Shown: positions 1-8,231 of the stretch, piece after piece
How positions within the stretch are numbered: position 1 is the first letter of the stretch
Layout of the letters: the number at the start of each line of letters is the position of its first letter
Source of the DNA: Oscillospiraceae bacterium
Lineage (GTDB): Bacteria; Bacillota_A; Clostridia; Oscillospirales; Oscillospiraceae
NCBI GenBank assembly: GCA_017939025.1
Contig: JAGBAI010000047.1
Span: 1-26,870, forward strand
Reading direction: 5' to 3'
DNA: 26,870 nt
Position numbers and translations under genes: made by a program
The notes under the pieces: model-generated
Told to the model about the DNA's origin: nothing
Databases searched by the model: none
The model's input: only the letters and a program-made list of their open reading frames with translations

Positions 1-1587
1 CAGGCAGGAGAGAGCAACAGCATTGTCAATCAAAAGGCGATTCTCAAGAAATACGCAAAGGAACAGGGGTTCCGAAATATCCAGTTTTTCGTGGACGACG
101 GTTTTTCCGGTGCTAACTTCAACCGTCCGGAATGGCAGCGCATGATTGCCATGGTGGAGGCAGATCAAATCGGTGTTTTGCTTGCAAAAGACATGAGCCG
201 AATTGGTAGAAACTATCTGGAAGTGGGATTCTACACAGAGATTCTTTTCCCGAAGCACAATGTACGGTTCATTGCCATCAACAGCGGTGTGGACAGCGCC
301 AACCAAATGGATAATGACTTTACGCCATTCCTGAACATCATCAACGAGTTTTATGTGAAAGACAGCAGCAAGAAGGTCAAGGCATCTATGAAGCAGAAAG
401 GCGAATCCGGTGAATATCTGACCACCAATCCGCCTTATGGCTACATGAAAGACCCCGACAATCCGAAAAAGCATTGGATTATCGACGATGAAGCAGCAGC
501 CATTGTCCGGCAGATCTTCGCATGGTGCATGGAAGGCTTTGGGCCTTCCCAAATTGCCAAGAGGTTGAAAGAAGCAAAGGTGGATTGCCCTACCGTCCAC
601 TGGGCAAAGATGGGAAGAAATGCTCCCGCCAAAACTCCGGATGATCCCTTCGACTGGGCACCCCGCACCATCTCCGGAATTTTGGAACGGCAGGAATACC
701 TGGGCCACATGGTCAACTTCCGTACTCACCGGCAGTCCTACAAAAGCAAAAAGAAAATCGAAAATCCCCAGTCTGAATGGAAGATTTTCGAGAATACCCA
801 TGATGCCATTGTGGATGAAGAAACCTTCTATCGTGTACAGGAGCTTCGGAAGAACAAGCGCCGTCCTGCCAGAACAGGAAAAAGCAATATGTTCTCCGGT
901 GTGGTCCGGTGCGCTGACTGCGGTGAAAAGCTGTACTACTGCACCAGCAATAGCTTTGAATCCAGACAGGATCACTTTGTTTGTTCCACTTCCCGTAAAA
1001 AGGGCAAGGATGTTTGTGATACACACTTCATCCGTGCAGTTGTTTTGGAGGAAGGTACGTTCCAACATATGAGAATGGTGATCTCCTGTGTGGCAAGCTA
1101 TGAAGAAGCGTTCCGCAGAGCATTGGGTGCAAAGCGAAGTGCCGAAGCAAAGAAGGAGCTTTCTGCCAAGAAACGAACCTTGCAGAAATCCGAAAACCGT
1201 CTGGCGGAGCTGGACAGGTTGTTCAAGCGTATTTATGAGGACATGGTCAACGGAAGGCTGTCCGAAGCTCGTTTTCAGATGTTGTCTGAAGATTATGAGC
1301 AGGAACAGGCAGACTTGCGAATCAAGATTGAAATGTTGGAAGAAGAAATACAGAATCAGGAAGATCAGGCGGATAATGTAGACAAATTTATTTGTCAGGC
1401 GAAGAAGTATCTGCATTTAGAGAAGCTGACTCCCGCAGTGCTGAACGATTTGGTGAACGCCGTATATGTTCATGCACCGGATAAGTCCAGCGGACACCGG
1501 GTGCAGGATGTGGAAATCAGCTACAACTACATCGGGATTCTTCCTGCAACATTACTCTATGACTTACAAAACGGAAAAACGGCATGA
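1..1587 (+). CDS. Large serine recombinase (Tn4451 TnpX/TndX-like), 5' end outside window
   Basis: Site-specific recombinase of the large serine family, which excises and inserts mobile elements. The frame is open from base 1, so the catalytic-serine end lies outside the window; the GTG at 91 is internal. Visible parts: the end of the resolvase domain with the LLAKDMSRIGRNYLEVGFY segment, a recombinase domain (GYMKDP..., WAPRTISGILERQEYLGH), a zinc ribbon with CADCG and a later Cys pair (CSTS...VC), a long charged coiled coil, and a C-terminal segment ending VQDVEISYNYIG like the DUF4368 tail of this family. The stop codon lies in the first arm of a hairpin. Chromosomal genes follow, so this probably marks the right edge of an element that extends leftwards. 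The family call is secure. Which element it mobilises is unknown. Confidence 0.93.
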   Translation, partial: QAGESNSIVNQKAILKKYAKEQGFRNIQFFVDDGFSGANFNRPEWQRMIAMVEADQIGVLLAKDMSRIGRNYLEVGFYTEILFPKHNVRFIAINSGVDSANQMDNDFTPFLNIINEFYVKDSSKKVKASMKQKGESGEYLTTNPPYGYMKDPDNPKKHWIIDDEAAAIVRQIFAWCMEGFGPSQIAKRLKEAKVDCPTVHWAKMGRNAPAKTPDDPFDWAPRTISGILERQEYLGHMVNFRTHRQSYKSKKKIENPQSEWKIFENTHDAIVDEETFYRVQELRKNKRRPARTGKSNMFSGVVRCADCGEKLYYCTSNSFESRQDHFVCSTSRKKGKDVCDTHFIRAVVLEEGTFQHMRMVISCVASYEEAFRRALGAKRSAEAKKELSAKKRTLQKSENRLAELDRLFKRIYEDMVNGRLSEARFQMLSEDYEQEQADLRIKIEMLEEEIQNQEDQADNVDKFICQAKKYLHLEKLTPAVLNDLVNAVYVHAPDKSSGHRVQDVEISYNYIGILPATLLYDLQNGKTA

Positions 1588-1604
1588 CCGAAATCATGCC
1601 GTTT
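1577..1604 (+). terminator. Hairpin overlapping the recombinase stop codon
   Basis: A perfect 11-bp inverted repeat (AAACGGCATGA at 1577-1587, TCATGCCGTTT at 1594-1604) with a 6-nt loop ends the recombinase frame. There is no good T-run on the plus strand; an A-run precedes the first arm, so termination may be bidirectional or weak. Confidence 0.55.
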
Positions 1605-1748
1605 CCCAAAACAATATACTGTTTTATTGGACCGCCCCGAAACCGTCCTCCTTTTTTGCTTTGTGGAATACGCACAAAATACGACGGATATATTTGGCGT
1701 GCGATTGGTAAAATTACGAAAAAATTTCATACTTTTCCTTTCTGGTTG
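1605..1748. other. Intergenic junction between the mobile-element end and the chromosome
   Basis: No gene is visible. An imperfect dyad at about 1671-1704 (CGCAC ... GTGCG with AAATA/TATTT inside) is the only symmetric feature and could be a recombinase attachment site or an operator. The exact element boundary cannot be fixed without an empty-site sequence. Confidence 0.25.
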
Positions 1749-1757
1749 TGCTATAAT
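1749..1757 (+). promoter_or_regulatory. Extended -10 promoter of the CBS-domain gene
   Basis: TGCTATAAT forms an extended -10 element (TG at 1749-1750, TATAAT at 1752-1757). No good -35 is seen at the usual distance, which is normal for extended -10 promoters. It lies about 60 bases before the start codon. Confidence 0.6.
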
Positions 1758-1771
1758 AATAACAACAGGAG

Positions 1772-1790
1772 GGGGAGAGGGAATCTCCCC
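1772..1790 (+). other. 5'-UTR hairpin upstream of the CBS-domain gene
   Basis: GGGGAGA (1772-1778) pairs with TCTCCCC (1784-1790) around a GGGAA loop, in the untranslated leader between the extended -10 promoter and the ribosome site. It could stabilise the mRNA. No T-run follows, so it is not a terminator. Confidence 0.4.
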
Positions 1791-1819
1791 TTCACTGTGC
1801 CACCAAAAAGGAGTACCCT

Positions 1820-2233
1820 ATGAACAATATTTTATTCTTTCTGACACCGAAAGCTATGTGCGCACATGTGCGTGATGACTATACCATCCGGCAGGCTCTG
1901 GAGAAAATGGAATCCGCCGGTTACGCAGCCTTACCCATTCTGAACAAGAAAGGTGAATACCGGGGCAGTCTCACCGAAGGAGATCTGCTGTGGGCCCTGA
2001 AAAATATGTGCAGCATGGATATGCGCCAGGCGGAAAGTAAACGGATCATGGATATCCAGCGCCGCAAGGACAATGTACCTGTACGGATCACCGCCTCTAT
2101 GCAGGATCTCATCGAACGGGCAAGTCATCAGAATTTTGTGCCTGTGGTGGATGATTACGGTGCCTTTATCGGCCTCATTACCCGCAAGGCCATCATCAAA
2201 TACTGCCAGGATCAGCTGTTCCCGGAGGATTGA
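1820..2233 (+). CDS. CBS-domain protein
   Basis: A 137-aa soluble protein made almost wholly of two CBS motifs (about residues 8-60 and 75-132). CBS pairs bind adenosine nucleotides and usually regulate a partner enzyme or channel. The conserved pattern is visible in both halves: TIRQALEKMESAGYAALPIL with GSLTEGDLL, then TASMQDLIERASHQNFVPVV with FIGLITRKAI. The AAAAAGGAG ribosome site is well placed before the ATG. It is a stand-alone gene with its own promoter and a hairpin after it, and the next gene is convergent. No catalytic domain is attached, so the partner is unknown. Single-Bateman proteins of this size are common in Clostridia. Confidence 0.9.
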   Translation: MNNILFFLTPKAMCAHVRDDYTIRQALEKMESAGYAALPILNKKGEYRGSLTEGDLLWALKNMCSMDMRQAESKRIMDIQRRKDNVPVRITASMQDLIERASHQNFVPVVDDYGAFIGLITRKAIIKYCQDQLFPED

Positions 2234-2245
2234 ACTACATAAGTA

Positions 2246-2273
2246 ACCCCCGCTTCTCTTTGGAAGCGGGGGT
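2246..2273. terminator. Bidirectional terminator between convergent genes
   Basis: A perfect 11-bp stem (ACCCCCGCTTC at 2246-2256, GAAGCGGGGGT at 2263-2273) with loop TCTTTG lies between the CBS gene and the convergent lipoprotein gene. The T-runs on both sides are short. Confidence 0.7.
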
Positions 2274-2276
2274 ATG

Positions 2277-4049
2277 TTATTGCAGATACTGTTCCCAGGG
2301 GAAGGTTTCGGCGTTTCTTTTCAGACCGTAGGCTTCCCGGATTCCGGTACAGATGGCCCGGAGTTTATTCTGCATAATTTCTGACCGGAACAGATGCTCC
2401 ATGTCCGGCAGCATGGCATATTCAAAGATACGGGCCCGATCCTCCCGGGGGAAGCTCATGGAGTAGGTATCCACAAAAGCCCGGGTGCCGTTTTCCAGGT
2501 AAACCCCGGAGTTGCGCTGCGCATTGGCGGTATGATCCAGGTCATAGGAAAAGCCTGCCGGATTCAGCTCATTCCAACGGTCCAGTGCATTGCTGCAGCT
2601 GAGAATGTGGGTCTCCATCACATGGAACAATTCGTGGTATAGGGCCTGTTCCAGATAGGGACCTGCCGCAAGAACCACATAAGCGTCGGCGCCGTTTTGA
2701 AACTGGATGCCCGTGGCGGTATGTAAGCTGCCCGCACCGGCTGTGCCTGTGATACGCTGCACCAGGCATATCTTCAGCGTGTCAAAATGCGATGTTGTTT
2801 GCACCAGCAATTCCTTTGGATACCGGGCAAGGGCTGTTTCCAGTGTTTGCAGCTGATCCAGCAGCACCTGACAGCGGTGTTCCGGATCGAAAGTATAGTC
2901 CCAGGGCTCTGCTGCAATGGCATCCTTCCAAAGAAGAATTTCCGGGCCGTAAAGCTCCGAAAGGCTCCGGGCATGATCCCGGCATACTGTGAGACCGGCA
3001 TGATCGGGATGGTCGGCGGTATAATATGTATCCGTGTATTGTTTACCGCTGGTGTGGCGTTCGGAAAGCTGCCAGTTCAGGAGCACATTCTGGTTGTTTT
3101 CACAGATGAGAACCAAGATGCTGCCATCACCGCCGTCCAGAATGGCTTTCGGTGTGTGGAATAGCTGCAAATGATCCCATAGGCGACCGGATTCCAGATC
3201 ATAACAGGTAAGCTGCATATTGCCTTCCGCACCGACTTCCAGCGTCACAGCGGCGTGGTTTCCGGGCAGAAACTGCTTCCGGGTGGCGGAAGTATCCGGA
3301 TACAGTCCCTGCGGAGGATCTGCTTTTGATCCGAAAACCAGATTCTCCACAGCACCGGAAGAAAAAATACAGTAATAGCGGTCTTTTGCTGTGAGCAGTT
3401 GGGCAGTGACATCCATTTCCTGCAAAAGCTGACCGCTTTGGGCATCCAAAAACAGATCCCGTTCCCGGCCGTTTTCCCGGATACGGTACTGCAGGACAGT
3501 TCCGTCTAGGTGCAGTCCGATCAGTGTCTGCTGATCATGATCCGTTTCCCGGATCCGGCGGCGGATGCCACTTTCCAGATCCCAGCTGTACAGGCCGGTA
3601 TCTGTGCAGTAACAGATATTTTGTTCACTGCCGGCAATGGGATTTCCCAAAAGTCCCTGGGGCAGTGTGATACGCCGGAATGCTTCCAATCTGTCATTGA
3701 GCAGAAGCAGCTGCCGGGATTCTGGGTCAAAGGCCGCGATCAGCTGACCTTGACAGGTGATAACCGGAGTGAAATCCAGAGTGCAGGTGGATACGCAGCC
3801 AAAGGAATGATCCAGTAAGGCAAGCTCGTTTCCGTTTTGCAGCAGAAGTCCAAGGTCAGTGTACCAAAGCTGCTGTACTTCTGAAAAGGGCAAAGAAACT
3901 GCCTCCACAGCACTGCCATATTGGGATTGAAGGGCTTTTACAGTCTCCTGGGATGGGGCCAGGGAGGTGGCCGCCTCAGCTGGAGCATCAGCAGGAAGGC
4001 TGCAGCCGGACAATAGCAGGCAAAGCAGTGCGGTGAAAAGCAGTTTCAT
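2277..4049 (-). CDS. Lipoprotein with N-terminal propeller-like region and C-terminal HELFH metalloprotease-like domain
   Basis: A 590-aa predicted lipoprotein. MKLLFTALLCLLLSGC is a short lipoprotein signal with the lipobox ending LLSGC, so Cys16 would be acylated and the protein anchored on the outer face of the membrane. Residues about 40-330 are rich in repeated beta-strand motifs (YTDLGLLLQ, YSWDLESG, CYDLESGRLWD) like a beta-propeller. The C-terminal third contains YHELFHVMETH, an HExxH zinc-protease signature (HELFH at about residues 472-476). A later acidic segment (FEYAM region) could supply the third metal ligand. I chose ATG 4049 because its distance to AAGGAG is 9 nt; ATG 4055 overlaps the upstream stop (ATGA) and lies too close to that site. 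It is the last gene of the yfhO operon. The substrate is unknown. Confidence 0.78.
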   Translation of the reverse strand: MKLLFTALLCLLLSGCSLPADAPAEAATSLAPSQETVKALQSQYGSAVEAVSLPFSEVQQLWYTDLGLLLQNGNELALLDHSFGCVSTCTLDFTPVITCQGQLIAAFDPESRQLLLLNDRLEAFRRITLPQGLLGNPIAGSEQNICYCTDTGLYSWDLESGIRRRIRETDHDQQTLIGLHLDGTVLQYRIRENGRERDLFLDAQSGQLLQEMDVTAQLLTAKDRYYCIFSSGAVENLVFGSKADPPQGLYPDTSATRKQFLPGNHAAVTLEVGAEGNMQLTCYDLESGRLWDHLQLFHTPKAILDGGDGSILVLICENNQNVLLNWQLSERHTSGKQYTDTYYTADHPDHAGLTVCRDHARSLSELYGPEILLWKDAIAAEPWDYTFDPEHRCQVLLDQLQTLETALARYPKELLVQTTSHFDTLKICLVQRITGTAGAGSLHTATGIQFQNGADAYVVLAAGPYLEQALYHELFHVMETHILSCSNALDRWNELNPAGFSYDLDHTANAQRNSGVYLENGTRAFVDTYSMSFPREDRARIFEYAMLPDMEHLFRSEIMQNKLRAICTGIREAYGLKRNAETFPWEQYLQ

Positions 4050-4051
4050 GA

Positions 4052-4228
4052 TCATTGTCTCCTTGCGAGGGTGTAGTCATCGCCCTGCCGGTAGAAGGGG
4101 CAGTGCTGATTGCGGGAGGACATGATGCGGTAGACTTCATCCTCGTCCAGATCCATCATGCAGTAATATTCCTCAAATTCCTCGTCATAATCATAATGCC
4201 AACAGCTTTCACATTCTGTCGAAATCAT
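4052..4228 (-). CDS. Small acidic Cys-rich protein (DUF6472-like)
   Basis: A 58-aa frame starting MISTECESCWHYDYDEEF and ending DYTLARRQ. AGGAGGA lies 6 nt before the ATG. It has cysteines at positions 6, 9, 23 and 43 (a CESC motif, then single Cys residues), a highly acidic middle and a CPFYRQGDDYT segment. This pattern matches my memory of the DUF6472 family of small Clostridial proteins, possibly metal-binding, with unknown function. It lies 18 bases after yfhO and its stop overlaps the 4055 ATG of the lipoprotein gene, so the three genes look co-transcribed and translationally coupled. It is short enough to be missed by automated calling. The gene itself is well supported; the family name is from memory. 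Confidence 0.8.
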   Translation of the reverse strand: MISTECESCWHYDYDEEFEEYYCMMDLDEDEVYRIMSSRNQHCPFYRQGDDYTLARRQ

Positions 4229-4246
4229 GGATGATCCTCCTGAAAA

Positions 4247-6823
4247 TCACATTTTTTTCTGTTTCCACCGGAAAAAGCACCAGGCAAAGGCCATTATTGC
4301 GGAAACTGCAGTCAGGCAGGCACCGGCGGTAAATCCCGGGGGAAGGAAATACATTTCAAAGGTATGTGCTCCCGGCGCGGCGCTGACTGCCAGGAAAGTG
4401 CCCAGTGCTGTATCAAAAGATACCTTCTCCCCATCCATGGTCAGGTGCCAGCCATCATCCCAGGGAATGGTGAAAAAGAGGGTTTTTGCGGTATCGGCAG
4501 TAAAGCTGCCGGTGAGGCGGGAGCTGGAAGCTTGATTCAGCGTTACAGGAGACTGTTTTACCTGTTCAGCGGCTTCTGCCAGTGCGGCCCGGTCTTCGTA
4601 ATAAAACCAGCCTTCGTCAAAGGAGAAGCTGTCAGCATTGGGAGACAGTTCCACGACCAGTGTCTCACCGGGGGCATAGGTTCCGGTACAGGCCATATTC
4701 CACCGGAAGGCATCGAAGTAGGCACCAGCAGATTCACCGTTAACCAGCAGGGTCACGCTCTGCTCTTCCACCGGGGCGGTGAAATAGCAATAAAGTGGCA
4801 GCTCATGGGAAATGGAAATTTCAAAACGCAGTGAGGCGCTTTGTTCGGGATCTGTTTTGGTATACAGGTGGGTTCCGTCATCCTGCAAGGAACCAGTCAG
4901 ATTTTGCAGGGTAACTCGCACAGCTGGTTCTTCCAACAGGACGGATTGAGCCTGACCGGTCAGACCGCTCCAGATGTCGTTATGAAGGGCAAAATAGTCC
5001 TTGCTGTCCATGGATACATCCATCAGTGAATTGTCTGCCAGAACGGCAACGGGAAGCGCGTTGGGGTTACGGTAAAGGCCGATGCCATAGGGACTGCTGA
5101 TCAGCTCGTATCCCTTTGATGCAGCCGAATCATCGTTGCTCAGTAAATATTTGACACCCAGCAAGGCATCCACATCGGCAGTGCTGCCGGTTAGATAAGC
5201 TGACCAGACATTAAAATAATTCCGCATGCCCATCTTTTCCAAAAAAGTCATAACATAGGATTTTTCTGTGGAACTGAAATGGCTCAGACCGTTGTAGCCG
5301 AACAGCATGGGATCGTTCTGATCTTTAAAGAAGGTTTTTTCGATGCGGTAGAGGCCGTCTTCCTGCGTTTTTGCCGCGGAAATGGCAGGTTCCACATAGT
5401 CTATATAATAATAGAAGTCCCGATAGTTCATCTTCAGTGTACCCTGGCACATTTTGTCCCAGGTAAGACCGCAGTTGATACCCAGTTCAAAAATGGCGAT
5501 AAGGGTCAGCAGAATGCAGGTACCTGCTTTACTCCGGCGGGACAGAACCGGGAGGAACAGCAGCAGGGCAAGAACTGCCAGCGTGATAAAACAACCGGGG
5601 ATGGCCAGCTCCGGTTTCCGTAAAAGGGCTGTTGCTGCCATGGAAAGGAGTAAAATGACAGGAAGGAGCATCTTGCGGACAGTGATTCCATCCAGAGACT
5701 CCAGGCTGTATTGACCAATCAGAATCAGAACGAAGGAGAACAGGAAAGAATAACGGAAATTGAACAGCCGGTTGGGTGAAAAGCCGTGCCAGGCCACATC
5801 CAATGGGGTGATGCAGAAACTGGCAAGGAAAAGGGCAATGACAGCCAGTCCGGTCAGACGGATCCGGCGGGAGATTTTGGAATTGAAAAAGAACAGCAGA
5901 ACCAGTACCAACACGACGGTACCACAGAATACATGGGGCAGACCCTCGTAAATTTCCATGGTATTGGCGGCACCGGGGATGAACTTTGCTGTAAAGTCCA
6001 GCAGATCGGTTTTCCAGAAGGGGGCGGATGTTTCTGACAGGTTGAGCCGGTTTCCGCCCAGCGTCATAATGGTGGGTAGCCAGACAATGGCTGCGGCAAA
6101 ACCACCCACACAGGAGCCATAAGCAAAGCGGCCTCCGGTTTTCAGCAGATCCTTCCCTCTGACCGGGAAGACGGTAAGAAGGGCTGCCAGGAAGAGAACC
6201 GAGGCAGCGCAGAGCATATAACCGGTATAAAAGCTGGTGATCAGGGCATAGGCGATGCAGAACGCATACGATCCGATTTTTTTCTCGCTGACCAGCCGAT
6301 ACAGACCCAAAAACAGCAGCGGCAGGATCATAATGCCATCCAGCCACATGATGTTCCACTCGTAGACCATATTGTAGCCCATAAGGGCATATGCGGTGGA
6401 GAAGGCAAGGCCTGTAAGCTTATGGCCGAAGAGCCTTGAAGCGGCATAGTAGTAACTCAGACCACTGAAGGACAGTTTCAGCAGCACAATGGCAGTGAAA
6501 AACAGCGGTAAAGTCCGGGTATCAGCCAGCAGGAACAGAATATTGAAAGGACTGAGCATATAATAGGCGGCAAGACTCAGCAGATCACCGCCCAGATTTT
6601 TGGAAAAGGTGTAAAGTAAATCATTCTCACCCCGCAGAACACTGCGGAAATAGCCCAGGTAATTTACATACTGGGAGGAAGAATCGATCAGAAGCAGGGA
6701 ATCCTCGCCAAAGGGGGCAATTTTCAGCACATACATGCACCCGGTCAGGATGCACAACGGAATCAAAAAGGAAGCACTGTACAATACCAGGGCTTGTTTG
6801 TGAAAAGAAAGTCTTTTTTGCAT
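4247..6823 (-). CDS. YfhO-family multi-pass membrane protein (GT-C-like)
   Basis: An 858-aa membrane protein. The N-terminal half holds about a dozen hydrophobic helices starting at about residue 12 (LVLYSASFLIPLCILTGC). Loop motifs are typical of YfhO: APFGEDSLLLIDSSSQYV in the first loop, NLGGDLLSLAAYYMLSPFN, and YSFLFSFVLI. A long extracytoplasmic region follows from about residue 470 (YRDFYYYIDYVEPAI, GVKYLLSND), then a final helix (FTAGACLTAVSAIMAFAW) and a KQKK tail. The B. subtilis YfhO protein is needed for glycosylation of lipoteichoic acid, so a role in transferring sugars to cell-envelope polymers is likely. It is the first gene of a minus-strand operon with the small Cys protein and the lipoprotein. 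The start at 6823 is the ATG that follows an extended -10 promoter. Confidence 0.9.
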   Translation of the reverse strand: MQKRLSFHKQALVLYSASFLIPLCILTGCMYVLKIAPFGEDSLLLIDSSSQYVNYLGYFRSVLRGENDLLYTFSKNLGGDLLSLAAYYMLSPFNILFLLADTRTLPLFFTAIVLLKLSFSGLSYYYAASRLFGHKLTGLAFSTAYALMGYNMVYEWNIMWLDGIMILPLLFLGLYRLVSEKKIGSYAFCIAYALITSFYTGYMLCAASVLFLAALLTVFPVRGKDLLKTGGRFAYGSCVGGFAAAIVWLPTIMTLGGNRLNLSETSAPFWKTDLLDFTAKFIPGAANTMEIYEGLPHVFCGTVVLVLVLLFFFNSKISRRIRLTGLAVIALFLASFCITPLDVAWHGFSPNRLFNFRYSFLFSFVLILIGQYSLESLDGITVRKMLLPVILLLSMAATALLRKPELAIPGCFITLAVLALLLFLPVLSRRSKAGTCILLTLIAIFELGINCGLTWDKMCQGTLKMNYRDFYYYIDYVEPAISAAKTQEDGLYRIEKTFFKDQNDPMLFGYNGLSHFSSTEKSYVMTFLEKMGMRNYFNVWSAYLTGSTADVDALLGVKYLLSNDDSAASKGYELISSPYGIGLYRNPNALPVAVLADNSLMDVSMDSKDYFALHNDIWSGLTGQAQSVLLEEPAVRVTLQNLTGSLQDDGTHLYTKTDPEQSASLRFEISISHELPLYCYFTAPVEEQSVTLLVNGESAGAYFDAFRWNMACTGTYAPGETLVVELSPNADSFSFDEGWFYYEDRAALAEAAEQVKQSPVTLNQASSSRLTGSFTADTAKTLFFTIPWDDGWHLTMDGEKVSFDTALGTFLAVSAAPGAHTFEMYFLPPGFTAGACLTAVSAIMAFAWCFFRWKQKKM

Positions 6824-6855
6824 AAGGACACCACCGGCCAGAAGATATTATGGAA

Positions 6856-6864
6856 ATTATAGCA
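6856..6864 (-). promoter_or_regulatory. Extended -10 promoter of the yfhO operon
   Basis: Read on the minus strand, TGCTATAAT (6864 down to 6856) is an extended -10 element about 35 bases before the YfhO start. A TTGTGC at 6885-6880 is a weak -35 candidate with an 18-bp spacer. Confidence 0.5.
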
Positions 6865-6904
6865 TAGATTGGGGCTGCGGCACAAGTACCGGAAAGAAAG
6901 AAAA

Positions 6905-6928
6905 GCGGCAGTCCCGAGAGACCGCCGC
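6905..6928 (-). terminator. Terminator of the DUF1643 transcription unit
   Basis: On the minus strand GCGGCGGTC and GACTGCCGC form a 9-bp stem (one G-U pair) around a 6-nt loop, followed by a TTTTCTTTCTTT tract. It lies 7 bases after the DUF1643 stop. A TATTTTT tract on the other side may also stop plus-strand transcription. Confidence 0.75.
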
Positions 6929-6934
6929 ATATTT

Positions 6935-7549
6935 TTACAGAGAATCCAGATAGGCTTCTACATCAAAGGGTTTCAGTTTTTCGTCCTTACGCAGATACAA
7001 CGGATGATGGGGATGTCCCTTTTTGGTGATGGCACCGGCACAGAACCACTGTGCGCCGTATTCTTCACCCAGGTGCAACATATCCCGGACACAGCCGGGA
7101 AGATATTTCCGCTTTTCGATGACTGCGCCCCAGGCTGCCCAGACAGCGGGCTCTTTTGAGATGGACAGCACATACCGGAATGCTTCCAGGTTCTCCTTAT
7201 GGAGCAGGGGATTGCAGACCTTTTCCATGTCATCGGGGGAGGTGGCCCGCTGGGCGTAGACGTTGAACATGATAAAGGAATCGAAACCGTTTCCCAGCGC
7301 GATGCGCTCCACGCTTTTCAGCGTGTTGTCCAGGGCATCGGGCTTTGCGGTGGAAGGGTTGATGCCAATACAGATCAGGGGATTATTGCCCCGGGTACCC
7401 AGGATATAACGGTATTCCGAATAGAAGTTGGGAGCATAGAGCCACTTCTGGATATCATATTCCTCGGAAGGGGTATTGGCGGCTTCCAGCGCTTTCTGAA
7501 AGGTCAGAAGTTCCATTTCGGCGGTGGTTCCATTGGGAATGTGTGCCAT
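6935..7549 (-). CDS. DUF1643-domain protein
   Basis: A 204-aa soluble protein. The diagnostic segment is ICIGINPSTAKPDALDNTLK followed by GNGFDSFIMFNVYAQRATSP, and later AVWAAWGAVIEKRKYL and WFCAGAITKKGHPHHPLYL. This is the DUF1643 pattern (G-NPS-A, D-T, then N-YA-R). The family is widespread in bacteria and phages with unknown biochemistry. The gene starts with a TGATG overlap of one base with the stop of the preceding membrane-protein gene, so the two are translationally coupled. It is the last gene of the cluster that begins with the XRE regulator. No function can be inferred beyond the family. Confidence 0.85.
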   Translation of the reverse strand: MAHIPNGTTAEMELLTFQKALEAANTPSEEYDIQKWLYAPNFYSEYRYILGTRGNNPLICIGINPSTAKPDALDNTLKSVERIALGNGFDSFIMFNVYAQRATSPDDMEKVCNPLLHKENLEAFRYVLSISKEPAVWAAWGAVIEKRKYLPGCVRDMLHLGEEYGAQWFCAGAITKKGHPHHPLYLRKDEKLKPFDVEAYLDSL

Positions 7550-8127
7550 CAGTTTTCCTCCACTGTGGGGAACCAGAGACTCTGAGAAGGATCGTGGAAA
7601 TCACAGCCATTCTCCTCCCGGCCAGTTTGACGGCACCAGGCGGAGAAGGCGGCATCCAGGAAGGGATAGGCACCATCAAAGGCAGACTGAACGCTGATGG
7701 CGCTGCCGTCAGCCATGTGCAGTTCAATGACGATGTTGCCGCCCTGGATCAGATACAGCTTCTGTCCGACGATATCCTTATAATCATAAGTAACATCCTT
7801 TTTGCCGAAGCGCTGCAGCAGGATGGTGTCGCTGTCATAGAAAATACCAAAGCTTAAGTAGTAGACTGCCAGAGCAATGCCCATCAGCAGAACAAATACG
7901 CCGCCCCAGATCAGCACCGGGCCGTCAGTGATGCCGATGCAGACAGACATGATACCCAGAACCGTCAGCACCACACCGAACACACCGTAGCGCTTGTTGG
8001 CCCGGACAGCTTTGCCACTGCGGTGCTGGGCTTTGCTGCGGAATAGCTTGGCGAAGGTTTTGTCAACCAGGTAGCAGATGCCGAAGATGATGGCGGCAAT
8101 GATGAGAATGGGAAGAAATTGTGCCAT
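7549..8127 (-). CDS. Membrane protein with cytoplasmic beta-rich domain (possibly DUF6560)
   Basis: A 192-aa protein with an N-terminal membrane helix (FLPILIIAAIIFGICYLV), a basic stretch, and two further helices (GVFGVVLTVLGIMSVCIGI and VLIWGGVFVLLMGIALAVYY). A soluble C-terminal domain carries ILLQRFGKKDVTYDYKDIVG, GGNIVIELHMADGSAISVQS and AYPFLDAAFSAWCRQTG. The C-terminal pattern resembles Clostridial proteins labelled DUF6560 as I recall them; this is uncertain. It sits between the cyclo-ligase and DUF1643 genes on the same strand, overlapping the latter by one base. A palindromic repeat occupies the 104 bases between it and the cyclo-ligase gene. No function is known. Confidence 0.75.
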   Translation of the reverse strand: MAQFLPILIIAAIIFGICYLVDKTFAKLFRSKAQHRSGKAVRANKRYGVFGVVLTVLGIMSVCIGITDGPVLIWGGVFVLLMGIALAVYYLSFGIFYDSDTILLQRFGKKDVTYDYKDIVGQKLYLIQGGNIVIELHMADGSAISVQSAFDGAYPFLDAAFSAWCRQTGREENGCDFHDPSQSLWFPTVEEN

Positions 8128-8149
8128 TTTATGTCTCCTTTACGCACAA

Positions 8150-8228
8150 ACGCAGGGGCCGATGCCTACATCGGCCCGCACACGGTATAAACAGGGTATA
8201 AGGGCCAATGTGGGTACCGGCCCCTGCG
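8150..8228. repeat. Composite palindromic repeat (REP/MITE-like)
   Basis: Outer arms CGCAGGGGCCG (8150-8160) and CGGCCCCTGCG (8218-8228) are perfectly complementary. Inside the left half is a second perfect hairpin, GGGCCGATG CCTA CATCGGCCC (8155-8176). The arms and inner motif resemble short palindromic repeats I recall scattered through gut Clostridia genomes. It fills most of the space between the membrane-protein and cyclo-ligase genes. Confidence 0.7.
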
Positions 8229-8231
8229 GAA

